Assembly: GCA_019454185.1 (NCBI GenBank)
Contig: CP075368.1
Coordinates: 2,459,649 to 2,523,648, forward strand
Source: Phycisphaeraceae bacterium
GTDB lineage: Bacteria > Planctomycetota > Phycisphaerae > Phycisphaerales > UBA1924
Direction of reading: 5' to 3'
DNA: 64,000 bases
Shown here: positions 1 to 8,800 of the stretch, in pieces
Layout: the number at the start of each line of letters is the position of its first letter
How positions within the stretch are numbered: the first letter of the stretch is position 1
Made by a program: the position numbers and the translations under genes
Notes under the pieces: generated by a model
Database searches by the model: none
What the model was told of the DNA's origin: nothing
What the model saw: only the letters and a program-made list of their open reading frames with translations

Positions 1-465
1 GACGACTCCTGTGGCGGTGACCCAGTGGAGACCGTCGGCGCTGAGTTCGACAACGCCGCCCTCGGAGAAGATTCCACCGACGATGCCGTTGGGGTAATCG
101 GCATCGATGAAGGATGTGTTGCCGAAGATGAGGATGTCGATGCCGAAGGGGTTGTTCGGGTTGTCGCGGACGGGCGTGTCGAAGCCGAGGACGATGTGGC
201 CGCCCGTGCCGATGGAGACGACCTGGTCGTAGTTGAACGCGCCGTTGAAGGCGGTGACTGCGGATGGGTAGAGGAACTCGGCGTTGTCTCCTGTGAAGCG
301 AGAGGGGCGTCCGAGCGCGGAGGCGGGGTCTGTGTAGTTGAGCGCGGGATTCGATCCGGCGTTGTAGGTGAGCCATTGGGTGGCGTATGGAGAGGAGGCG
401 TGTGCCGACCCTGTGAGTGCGGAGAGCGCGACGATGGATGAGACGATGGTGAGACGACGATTCAT
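1..465 (-). CDS. Secreted protein behind a cobalamin riboswitch (3' end outside window)
   Basis: This is an open frame of 155 codons that starts at an ATG at 465 and runs off the left edge, so only the N-terminal part is visible. It begins MNRRLTIVSSIVALSALTGS followed by AHASS, a typical Sec signal peptide with cleavage probably after AHA. The mature part carries phrases such as GGHIVLGFDTPVRDNPNN and GIDILIFGNTSF, which look like a beta-rich surface domain; I do not recognise a named enzyme family. The gene is the first frame downstream of a cobalamin riboswitch and promoter on the same strand. The inference is therefore a vitamin-B12-repressed surface or transport-associated protein, perhaps followed by a corrinoid receptor or transporter beyond the edge. 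The reading frame and export are secure; the function is not. Confidence 0.85.
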   Translation of the reverse strand, partial: MNRRLTIVSSIVALSALTGSAHASSPYATQWLTYNAGSNPALNYTDPASALGRPSRFTGDNAEFLYPSAVTAFNGAFNYDQVVSIGTGGHIVLGFDTPVRDNPNNPFGIDILIFGNTSFIDADYPNGIVGGIFSEGGVVELSADGLHWVTATGVV

Positions 466-498
466 TGCGTGACCGGTCCTGCGCCAGCGGCGCGTTTG

Positions 499-519
499 CA
501 CGGTGATTCGCGCACCGTG
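499..519 (-). promoter_or_regulatory. Hairpin in the riboswitch-controlled leader
   Basis: A perfect 7-bp inverted repeat (CACGGTG / CACCGTG) with a 7-nt loop lies 34 nt upstream of the ATG at 465, between the riboswitch and the gene. There is no T-run after it on the minus strand, so it is not a classic terminator. It could be part of the expression platform. Confidence 0.4.
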
Positions 520-629
520 ACTCCCGACGGGGACAACCCGTGGCGTCTCGCGGGGGACCGGTTCTCAACGGGAATATCGGCGCGGGAGCGAACGCCGATG
601 ACCGCCGAGGCCCCAGTCGCGAGGGCCAC

Positions 630-831
630 ACGACAAACAGTCGTCGGCAGGTCTTCCGGCTCGGGGCTTGCTCTGGTCCTGCCTTCCCGGCGTTTCCGCC
701 AGTGGCTGCTCCGGATGGCTGTCCGGAGCGGTGGACCCGAGGATCATGCCCATTACGGCGGCGCGTCCGCGGTGGAATCTCACCACACTTCCCATTTTCA
801 CCCGTGCGGCACGTGTGTGACGCGAGGGCAC
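630..831 (-). promoter_or_regulatory. Cobalamin (B12) riboswitch
   Basis: Read on the minus strand, this leader holds the hallmark conserved blocks of the cobalamin riboswitch in order: AATGGGAA near the 5' end, GGTGAGATTCC, the B12-box core GCCACTGG (positions 706-699), GGGAAGGC (688-681), and AGCCGGAAGACCTGCC ending at 646. A small hairpin, CGAC-AAACA-GTCG (643-631), follows at the place of the L13 kissing-loop stem. Cobalamin riboswitches usually repress B12 synthesis or transport genes when adenosylcobalamin is present. The gene it controls here starts at 465. I see no T-tailed terminator, so translational control is more likely than transcriptional. Confidence 0.95.
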
Positions 832-844
832 CGACAACGAGGGC

Positions 845-873
845 AGCGTAGCGGAACCCGCGAAGTCGGTCAA
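845..873 (-). promoter_or_regulatory. Promoter of the cobalamin riboswitch transcript
   Basis: On the minus strand, TTGACC (873-868), a 17-nt spacer and TACGCT (850-845) form a good sigma-70-type promoter. The start point would fall near 838, just before the first riboswitch helix. Confidence 0.7.
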
Positions 874-900
874 TATGAACCTTCGAGATTGGGGTGACTC

Positions 901-1965
901 TCACCCACGCATCGACTGGATGTCGCTCAGGACGTCGGCCTGATGGTCTGCGTGGTAACTGGAGCGGACGAGCGGGCCGGACTCGACGACTTTGAGTCCT
1001 CGGCGGAGCCCCTCGGCTTTGAACATGGCGAACTGGTCGGGGGTGACCCAGCGATCGATGGGGAGGTGGTTGCGTGTGGGCTGGAGATACTGCCCGATGG
1101 TGAGGATGTCACAGGCGTCGGTCGAGCCGTCGGCGCGGGTGACGCGGGTCTTGGCGAGCACATCGTCGATGAGCGCGAGGACTTCATCATCGCGCTCGCC
1201 GATGCCGACCATGATGCCGGTCTTGGCGACCCCCCCCTGCTCCTTCACGCGCCGGAGGAGTTCGAGCGAGCGGTCGAACTTCGCGCTCGGGCGGACGGCG
1301 GGGTACATGCGCCGGATCGTCTCGAGGTTGTGGTTGATGATGTGGGGCTTGGCGTCGATGACCATCTGCAGCGCGGGCCAGTTGCCCTCGAAGTCCGGGA
1401 TCAGGACCTCGATCGACATCTCGGGACAGGACTCGCGGGTGCGGATGATCGTCTCGGCCCAGATGCCCGCGCCGCCGTCGGCCAGTTCGTCGCGATTGAC
1501 GCTGGTGATGACGACGTGCTTGAGCCCCATGAGGGCGAGTGAGTCGGCGACGCGCCGGGGTTCGTCTTTGTCGAGGGTGTTGGGGCGTCCGGTTTTGACG
1601 TTGCAGAAGCCGCACGCGCGGGTGCAGGTGTCGCCGAGGATCATGATGGTGGCGACGCCGCGGGACCAGCACTCGCCCATGTTGGGGCATCCGGCCTCTT
1701 CGCAGACGGTGTGGAGCCGATTGTCGTCCATGATCTGGCGGAGCCGCTGGTAGCCGGGACCACCGGGGACCTTGGCCTTGAGCCAGGAGGGCTTTTTCTT
1801 GAGAGCGAGCTGTTCCGGGGTGCCTGCTCTGTTGTTGAGCACCATACCGGTCAGACTTAGAACGGGAGGGTCAACAGTGCGGAGCGGGTCGCCGCCGAGG
1901 GGCCTTGTGTGGCGTGCGGCGTGCGGGGCGGTTGTTTGCGAGGGTGGTGTGGGTGTGTGGTCCAC
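901..1965 (-). CDS. lipA: Lipoyl synthase
   Basis: LipA is a radical-SAM enzyme that inserts two sulfur atoms into octanoyl groups on lipoyl-dependent proteins. The 354-aa frame shows the auxiliary-cluster motif [13 protein letters not shown] (Cys88, Cys93, Cys99), the radical-SAM motif CTRACGFC (Cys114, Cys118, Cys121) and the C-terminal RSSYHAD. The GTG at 1965 gives an N-terminal extension of about 40 residues rich in Pro, Thr and His. An in-frame ATG at 1845 would give 314 aa, the usual LipA size. A TANNNT hexamer 6 nt before the GTG supports the longer, leaderless start, and no Shine-Dalgarno precedes either codon. No partner such as lipB is adjacent. Confidence 0.97.
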   Translation of the reverse strand: MDHTPTPPSQTTAPHAARHTRPLGGDPLRTVDPPVLSLTGMVLNNRAGTPEQLALKKKPSWLKAKVPGGPGYQRLRQIMDDNRLHTVCEEAGCPNMGECWSRGVATIMILGDTCTRACGFCNVKTGRPNTLDKDEPRRVADSLALMGLKHVVITSVNRDELADGGAGIWAETIIRTRESCPEMSIEVLIPDFEGNWPALQMVIDAKPHIINHNLETIRRMYPAVRPSAKFDRSLELLRRVKEQGGVAKTGIMVGIGERDDEVLALIDDVLAKTRVTRADGSTDACDILTIGQYLQPTRNHLPIDRWVTPDQFAMFKAEGLRRGLKVVESGPLVRSSYHADHQADVLSDIQSMRG

Positions 1966-1971
1966 GGTGTG

Positions 1972-1977
1972 ATGCTA
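1972..1977 (-). promoter_or_regulatory. Putative leaderless -10 box of lipA
   Basis: TAGCAT ends 6 nt before the GTG at 1965, so transcription would begin at or next to the start codon. No clear -35 box is seen. Confidence 0.4.
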
Positions 1978-2375
1978 GGTTCGAAGTGGCGCGGATCATC
2001 GACGCAGTTTTTGCGCTGGCCAATGCGAGCCAGTGCGGACGGTGTCGTTCTTTGCGCTTTTCTGTGGTGTTGAAAGGTGCGGATTATGCCGTTGGGTTCA
2101 ATCTGGGAAGTCCGGGTAAACAGGCAGGTCCGAGAGAGACGATCTCGATGGGCTCAGGATTGGGTGAGGATTGTGACTATGTCCGAACAACACCCCGATT
2201 CCGGACGTTTGACACGTTGCAGGCGCCTGCTACGTTCATGGTCCTTCGCGCTTGCCCCATGGAGGGGTCTGCCGACCGCATCCCGCTCCGTCGCGACCGC
2301 CCGGTCCGAGGGGATGGTGCGTCTCGGGGCGTGCCGCACGGACAGGACCAGTACTTTCTTTGAAGGAGCCAGGGC
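1978..2375. other. Intergenic region before the envelope locus
   Basis: This divergent spacer separates lipA from the plus-strand export/exosortase locus. Apart from the promoter described separately at 2209-2236 and a Shine-Dalgarno GAAGGAG about 9 nt before the GTG at 2376, I recognise no gene or riboswitch. The roughly 130-nt leader could hold regulatory RNA that I cannot identify. Confidence 0.5.
2209..2236 (+). promoter_or_regulatory. Promoter of the envelope/exosortase locus
   Basis: TTGACA (2209-2214), a 16-nt spacer and TACGTT (2231-2236) make a strong sigma-70-like match. It is the best promoter candidate for the long co-oriented run of genes starting at 2376. Confidence 0.6.
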
Positions 2376-3887
2376 GTGAGCCGACTCCGTGGACGCGAAT
2401 CCGACAGTTCGAGAGCCCATTCCTCTCTGTTGCGCTGCGTGATTGCGGCGGCAGGCGGAGTTGTGCTGCTCGGTGGCATGTCCGGGTGTGAGACAGATTC
2501 TTTCATTGACCCGAGTGTTGTGGGTCGGTGGGAGCACACGCCGACGACGGTGCCGATCCTTGAGCGGATCGCCGCGATCGAGGACCCGCGCACGGAGTTG
2601 GTCGAGTACACGGAGCCGACGGGGGACGACCTGCGTGTCGACGCCGAGGACTACCGGGTCGGCCCTGGCGATGCGTTGGATCTTGTGATCTATGACATGA
2701 TCGTGCCTCGTCAGCCGGACGGGTATCAGCGGATCGTGGATTCGCGCGGGAATATTGACCTGCCGCAGTTGGGCTCGATCAGCGTGAACGGGATGACTGC
2801 CGACGAGGTCGTGCAGGCGATCCAGGAGCGGATGCGTCCGTTCGTCGGGAACCCGCTCGCGATGGTGAACGTCGCGAACCCGAGGCAGATGACCTTCAAC
2901 GTGATCGGGGCGGTTCGGAACCCTGCTCCGTACTTCATGCCATCGCGTGACTATCGCGTGCTCGAGGCGTTGACGGCGGCGGGCGGCTTCCCTGAGACGA
3001 CGCCTTATGTGTATGTGATCCGCCAGGTGCCGCTCTCGGCATCGGCGAGCGCGGGCGCTCGGGCGGGATCTTCCAACGCTCCGATGCGGACGAGCACGCC
3101 CACCTTTCAGACTGGTGAGGATCTGCTGCGTGTGATCGATGATCTGGCGGGCGCTGACGTTCCTTCAGGGAGCGTTGCCGCTCCGCGTCAGCCGGTTTCG
3201 GCCGGCGAGGATGCGCCTCCGATCGACCTTGTGGATGCGAGGGCATCGCAACCGACCGGCGGCTCGCCCGCGACGACTCCGCCCCCGACGGGAACGGGCG
3301 GTAACTGGGTGTATCTGAATGATCGCTGGGTGCAGGTGCAGGCGTTGCAGCCGGAGGGCGGCCTCCAGGGCGAGAGTGTGCCGCGTCTTGTGACGCAGCG
3401 TGTGATTCGTGTGCCGGTCAAGCCGCTGCTTGCGGGTGATGCGCGGTACAACATCGTGATCCGCCCCGGCGACATTCTGCGTGTGCCTTCTCCTGACACG
3501 GGGATCGTGTATGCCGCGGGGCAGGTTGCCCGTCCGGGTGTGTATCAGCTTCCTGATGCGGGGCGATTGACGCTGACGCGTCTGATCGACGCGGCGGGCG
3601 GGCTTGGCGCACTGGCGATTCCGGACCGTGTCGATCTGACGCGAATGGTTGGCCAGGACCGTCAGGCGACGATCAGACTGAACCTGCGTGCGATCGCGGA
3701 GGGGACGCAGCCGGATGTGTTCCTTCGTGCTGACGACCGAGTGAACGTCGGCACGAACTTCTGGGCCTTCCCGCTGGCGGTTGCACGGGGCGGTTTCCGA
3801 GTCACGTACGGCTTTGGTTTCCTGCTCGATCGCAACTTCGGCAACGATGTTTTCGGCCCCCCTCCCACGAGCGGCAGAGGGTTCTGA
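2376..3887 (+). CDS. Polysaccharide export outer-membrane lipoprotein (Wza/SLBB type)
   Basis: This 503-aa protein resembles the Wza family of outer-membrane channels for capsule and exopolysaccharide export. The N-terminus has a hydrophobic stretch ending in the lipobox GGMSGC (Cys38), so it should be lipid-anchored. The polysaccharide-export domain follows at about residues 85-190 (DYRVGPGDALDLVIYD ... GNIDLPQLGSISVNG), then SLBB-type segments around 190-220 and 370-480 (IRPGDILRVPSPDTG, YAAGQVARPGVYQLP). A Pro/Ser/Gly-rich insert of about 100 residues separates them, which is longer than in Wza. The start is GTG at 2376 with GAAGGAG upstream. It is the first gene of the run and lies 133 bp before the exosortase gene. 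Confidence 0.93.
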   Translation: MSRLRGRESDSSRAHSSLLRCVIAAAGGVVLLGGMSGCETDSFIDPSVVGRWEHTPTTVPILERIAAIEDPRTELVEYTEPTGDDLRVDAEDYRVGPGDALDLVIYDMIVPRQPDGYQRIVDSRGNIDLPQLGSISVNGMTADEVVQAIQERMRPFVGNPLAMVNVANPRQMTFNVIGAVRNPAPYFMPSRDYRVLEALTAAGGFPETTPYVYVIRQVPLSASASAGARAGSSNAPMRTSTPTFQTGEDLLRVIDDLAGADVPSGSVAAPRQPVSAGEDAPPIDLVDARASQPTGGSPATTPPPTGTGGNWVYLNDRWVQVQALQPEGGLQGESVPRLVTQRVIRVPVKPLLAGDARYNIVIRPGDILRVPSPDTGIVYAAGQVARPGVYQLPDAGRLTLTRLIDAAGGLGALAIPDRVDLTRMVGQDRQATIRLNLRAIAEGTQPDVFLRADDRVNVGTNFWAFPLAVARGGFRVTYGFGFLLDRNFGNDVFGPPPTSGRGF

Positions 3888-4020
3888 TCGCCTGACAAAG
3901 GTCTTCCACGGAGGGTCGCCGGAGGTTTATACAGAAGCTTGCGCGTCGGGCCGGACGAACCCGGCGAGCGTGCGAGCGTAGGAGGTCGGTGCCGGTTCTG
4001 TTCGGCAGCATGAGCGCGGT

Positions 4021-4956
4021 ATGTCAACACTCCAGGCCAAAGTCGCGCCGGCCCTGAACTCGGATCGTCGGATCCTCGGGATTCTTACGCCCACGGGTGC
4101 CGCGATGCTGCTGGTCGTTGCGGCGGCGTTTGTTGCGTTGTTCTTCCGGTGGTTCCTCGTGCAGAATCGGCACAGCTCGAAGTCGATCGAGGACTGGGGG
4201 CACGCGTACATCATCCCGCTGATCTGTCTGTATCTGATCCGGATGCGTGAGAAGGATCTTGCTCGTCTGAAGCCCGCGCCGTTCTGGCCTGGGATGGTGC
4301 CGATGCTGCTGGGGGTCATGTCCTACTTCTACTGCATGGTGGCGGTGAAGAACCACATGCTGCAGGGGTTCTCGCTGGTGCTGACGGTGTACGGTGCGGC
4401 GTTGCTGCTGCTGGGGCCTGCGATCGCGCGGCTGCTGTTTGTGCCCATCGGGTATCTCGCCTTCGGGATCACGATCTCCGAGGCGATCATGAACAACATC
4501 ACGTTCCGTCTGCAGCTTGTGGCGTCGCAGATGTCGGAGGTGACGCTCGGGGTGCTCGCGCCGCTGTTCGGATTCTCCGTGCAGGCGGAGGGGAACTCGA
4601 TCGAGTTGATCACCGCGAACGGGAAGTCGCACCCGCTGACGATCGCCGAGGCGTGTGCGGGCCTGCGGATGCTGATCGCGTTTCTCGCGCTGGGCGTGGC
4701 TGTGGCGTTGGTGGCGTGCCGCGAGTGGTGGCAGCGGATCGCGCTGGTGCTGCTTGCGGTGCCGGTGGCGTTGCTGATGAACGCGGTGCGTGTGACGGTG
4801 CTCGGGCTGCTGACCCTGGTGAACCCGGATCTGGCGGCGGGCGAGGCGCACACGCTGATCGGGACGTTGCTGCTGATTCCTGCCCTCGGCTTGTACATGG
4901 GCGTGGTGTGGATTCTCAATCGGATCGTGCGCAGCGGCGCGGGCGGGGGTGAGTGA
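4021..4956 (+). CDS. Exosortase (membrane transpeptidase for PEP-CTERM-type proteins)
   Basis: Exosortases are multi-pass inner-membrane cysteine transpeptidases that cut C-terminal PEP-CTERM tails during surface sorting. The 311-aa protein has about eight hydrophobic segments and the three family catalytic positions: Cys212 in EACAGLRML, Arg257 in MNAVRVTVLG and His277 in GEAHTLIG. It overlaps the EpsI gene at TGATG, a usual exosortase pairing. Nearby export, chain-length and priming genes indicate coupling to exopolysaccharide production. Candidate substrates in this window are the proteins at 48578 and 50500. The exact exosortase subtype cannot be named by eye. The Shine-Dalgarno for ATG 4021 is weak. 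Confidence 0.95.
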   Translation: MSTLQAKVAPALNSDRRILGILTPTGAAMLLVVAAAFVALFFRWFLVQNRHSSKSIEDWGHAYIIPLICLYLIRMREKDLARLKPAPFWPGMVPMLLGVMSYFYCMVAVKNHMLQGFSLVLTVYGAALLLLGPAIARLLFVPIGYLAFGITISEAIMNNITFRLQLVASQMSEVTLGVLAPLFGFSVQAEGNSIELITANGKSHPLTIAEACAGLRMLIAFLALGVAVALVACREWWQRIALVLLAVPVALLMNAVRVTVLGLLTLVNPDLAAGEAHTLIGTLLLIPALGLYMGVVWILNRIVRSGAGGGE

Positions 4957-5846
4957 TGGCCAAGAACCCCTTCCTCATGCCCCAGTTCATCGCGGCGGTT
5001 GCGTTGCTGGGCCTGTCGTCGATCGGGATCAGCGCGGGGATCCGGGCGTACGGGATCTACCTGTCGAAGCTGCCGATCGAGGCGCCGGACGGGAGGACGC
5101 TCAACAGTCTGCCTCCCGAGACAGCGAATTGGATCAAGCTCGGGAACGATCGCATCGAGTCGGCGGATATCGTGGCGACGCTGGGGACTGACAACTATCT
5201 CTCGAGGACCTATATCGAGAAGAACCCGGCGGATCCGACGCGTCCGCGTGTGGTTGAGCTGCATCTGGCGTACTACACGGGGATGATCGACACGGTGCCG
5301 CACGTGCCGGACCGCTGCTTCATCGGCGGTGGGATGACGCAGGGAACGAACGCACAGGTGCTGCCCCTGCGGATGGATCGATCGAGGTGGTTCCAGGATC
5401 CGGATGTTCCCGAGGAGATGCGGGGCACGATCTGGCGGGCACGGCTCGCGGATGATTCGAGATTCACGTCTCGTCCCGGGCAGTCTGTGCGGCTGCCTCG
5501 CGAGCCCGACGCGATGCGGATGCGGATCATGGGGTTCGACATTCCGGGCGGGCCTCGCATTTATGCGGGGTACTTCTTCATCGCGAACGGCGGGCATGTG
5601 CCGACGGCGCAGGATGTCCGCCTGCTGGCGTTCAATCTGACAGATGATTATGCGTATTACATGAAGGTGCAGTGCACGAGTTCCACGGCCTCTTCGGCGG
5701 AGGATCTGGCGGCGATGTCGTCGGAGCTTCTCTCCGAGCTGATCGGCGAGATCATGCTCTGCGTGCCCGACTGGGTGGACGTGCAGACCGGGCGCTATCC
5801 CGCAGACAACCCCAAGAGAAACCAGGCGGCGGGCGGTCGTTCCTGA
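4956..5846 (+). CDS. epsI: Exosortase-associated EpsI family protein
   Basis: This 296-aa protein belongs to the EpsI/DUF3485 family, which accompanies exosortases; its biochemical role is not established. It starts with one membrane segment (about residues 8-28) and then an extracytoplasmic domain. That domain carries ELHLAYYTGMIDTVPHVPDRC followed by GGG, the family signature around a conserved Cys. The ATG at 4956 overlaps the exosortase stop codon (TGATGG), so the two are translationally coupled. An upstream in-frame GTG at 4953 is a less likely start. The TPR protein gene follows 30 bp downstream. Confidence 0.92.
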   Translation: MAKNPFLMPQFIAAVALLGLSSIGISAGIRAYGIYLSKLPIEAPDGRTLNSLPPETANWIKLGNDRIESADIVATLGTDNYLSRTYIEKNPADPTRPRVVELHLAYYTGMIDTVPHVPDRCFIGGGMTQGTNAQVLPLRMDRSRWFQDPDVPEEMRGTIWRARLADDSRFTSRPGQSVRLPREPDAMRMRIMGFDIPGGPRIYAGYFFIANGGHVPTAQDVRLLAFNLTDDYAYYMKVQCTSSTASSAEDLAAMSSELLSELIGEIMLCVPDWVDVQTGRYPADNPKRNQAAGGRS

Positions 5847-5876
5847 CGACGCACGCATTCCCTCGAGGATCGAAAC

Positions 5877-8800
5877 ATGGCTTCGCGCGTTAACGTCAAG
5901 TTTGTCGTCATCCTCTCTGCGGCACTCACGCTTGTGTGCGGCGTGGTGGCGTATGTGGGCATCTCGATCGTGCTCAAGTCGGGTGATGACCTGGTGCGAA
6001 TGGGAGACGCGAAGCTCAAGGAGGCGGAGAGCGCCGAGAGCGCGGGGAACAACGCCCTGGCGCAGGAGGCGTACGGCGCGTCTGCGTTCCTGTACTCGAA
6101 GGCCGTGGCGAAGGACCGATCGAACGTCGAGTTCCTGGATCGCTGGGCGACAGCGCTCTCTCGATGGACGCCCGACACGCAGACTGCGTATCGCTCGGCG
6201 TTCGAGCGGTCGATGGCGATCAAGCGTCAGAGGGCGATTCTGCTTCGCACCAATCTCGAGGCGTACCACGACTATCTCGGGACGCTGGAGCGGCAGATCC
6301 TGCTTGGAGAGCTCTCGCGTCAGAGTCTTGATTATCTGATCTCGGAGACCGCGGCCGCGTTGCAGTACTTTGAGAACGATGCGGGCGATGCGTTGCGTCG
6401 GTATCGCGGTCGGGCGTTGGTTGAGATCATGGATTCGAATCTTGAGTTGACCGAGCAGCAGCGCGAGCAGGCGCGGGCGGACCTGTTGTCGGCACTGAAA
6501 GTGGAGCCGACGAACGCGACGGCGGCGGTCGCGCTCGCCCGTTGGGGGCGAGCCGAGTCGAAGCGCGTCGCGGCACTCGGTGAGGCGGCGCGTGCTGCGG
6601 AGATCGAGCGTGAGGCCGTGGGCACGCTCCGTTCCTTCGTTGAGCAGAACAGGACCAATACGACGGGGCTTCTCGGGCTTCTGACGATCGATACCGAGGT
6701 CGCGCTGTCGGGCGCGGGGTCTCAGGAGAGCGCGCGGCGGGCGTTGCTCGCGTCGCTGCGTCCGCGTCTTGACGCGGTGCGTGAGGCGATGATGGCGGAT
6801 GATCCGGCGAAGCTGGACATCCTGACGATCGCGCGATTCCGTCTGCTTGAGTCTTTGCTGGATCCGGAGTCGGGCAGTGAGTCGACGCGCGAGATTCTTG
6901 CGCGGGCGATCGCTGCGAACCCGACGGACCCGGATCTGCTAGCGATGAACGCGCGTCTGAGCTTCGATCTGAGGCAGTTCGCGCGGGCGATCGACGAGTA
7001 CCAGGCGGTCGCGGATCTGAAGCCGCGCCCGGTGAGTCTTGAGGGGATGCGTCGGTACCTGAGGCGGGTGGAGGCGATCTCGCAGCAGGCCGAGTCGGTG
7101 CTCGGCATGTGGGAGCAGACCACCGGCGCCGAGGAGCGGACCGCGCTGGTGGAGCGGGCGAACAAGTATCGCCAGGCGCTGGCGGCCGAGTTGCCGACGG
7201 ACGCACCTGCGCTGCTCCTGCTCGATGCAAAGATCGCGATCGCCTCCGGGCGTGAGTCTGATGCGCAGCGTCTCTTGTTCACGTACAACGAGCGCACGCT
7301 GAGCAACGACGTGCAGGGCGTGTGGCTGCTCGGGCAGGTGACGATGCGGACGCAACCGGGGATCGCGCGGCGGCAGTTCGAGCGCGTGCTCCAGATGCAG
7401 CCGGGCAACGCCGCGGCGATGATCGCGCTGGCGAGCATGGAGTCGCAGCTTCAGAACCATACGCGGGCGATCGAGTTGTACCGTCAGGCGCTGGCGATCA
7501 ACCCCGGGAATGAGCAGGCGCAGCGCGGGCTGGACACGTCGCTGATCGCAACGAACCAGAAGTCTTCGGACGATCCTGTGATTCAGATCATCATCGACGC
7601 CCGGCGGACCGAGGCGGGAACGATGGAGAATCCGGGCGATCCTGCGGGCGCGGTCGCGATGCTGGAGCGAGGCGTGGTTGAGCACGACCTGGACCTGCGT
7701 CTGGTGTCGGAACTCGTGCGTCTCTATCTGGACCGCGAAGAGGTCGCGAAGGCGAGACAGCTGGTGTCCCAGGCGTCGGCACGCCACCCACAGCATGACT
7801 CGTTGACGCGCCTTCAGAACGCGCTCTCCAAGGGCGATCCGGTCGAGGCCGCTATCGATCTGATCGATTCGTCAGATCTGGCGCCGGCGACGAAGGAGTT
7901 GAGCAAGTACCGGCTGTATCGCTCTCGCGGGCGGACGGCGGATGCCACGCGTGCGATCGCTGCGGCGCAGCGGCTTGCACCGGATGATGCCGGCGTGATC
8001 GAGATTGCGTTCAACGACGCGCTCGAGTCTCGCGACGTCGAGCGTGCCAAGTCGATCGTTGAGCGTGCGACACGATTGGATACCGATCGTGTGGGAGGAC
8101 TGACCTATCGGGCGCGTGTCGAGATGCTCGAGGGCAAGACTGCGGAGTCCGCGCGGACGCTGCAGCAGGCGATCAACGCGGGCGCGCCGTCGGTCGGTAT
8201 CCACAGGTTGCTGGGCCGCCAGCTGGTGAACCTCGGGCGTGAGCAGGAGGGCTTCGCCTCATACCGTCGCGCACTTGAGATGCGCCCGGACGATGTGCAG
8301 ACGATCAACGAATTGATCGCAGTTCTGGTTCGCTCGAATCGGCTGCAGGAGGCGCTGGCGGTCGCTCGCGACTCTGAGAAGTATGCGCGCACGGATCGGA
8401 CCTTCCAGAATCTCTGGATGGACCTTGAGGCCGCGGTGGGTGATAAGGCCCTTGCGCTGAGCCGCCGGATGCGGATGGTCGAGCTGGACCCCGAGAATCG
8501 CGAGAATCGCGTCGCGCTGGCGGCGATCCTCATCGAGACAGCCCGCTGGGCCGAGGCACGGAAGGTGATCGACGATCTTCGCTCGACGGGTGATTCGCTG
8601 CAGCTCGTGGAGCTGGATGCGAAGTGGCACGCCGATCAGAACGATGTTGACGGCGCGCGTGGCGTGTTCGTCGGCTACATCACGGAGCAGGATCCGGCGA
8701 CGCTGACATCGGAGCCGTACATCGTGTTCGGGCGGTTCATGCTGAACCGGCGTCTGAACGACGTAGGGATTGCGGCACTGAACCAGGCGAGGACCCGGCA

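Noticed and set aside
469..897. Plus- and minus-strand frames in the riboswitch region
   Set aside because: They cover the cobalamin riboswitch and promoter and show no protein motif.
2040..2200. Possible riboswitch-like leader upstream of the export lipoprotein
   Set aside because: It lies upstream of the best promoter, and no conserved core of a known class is visible.
4329..6269. Long minus-strand frame opposite exosortase and EpsI
   Set aside because: Antisense shadow; exosortase catalytic residues and EpsI motif are on the plus strand.
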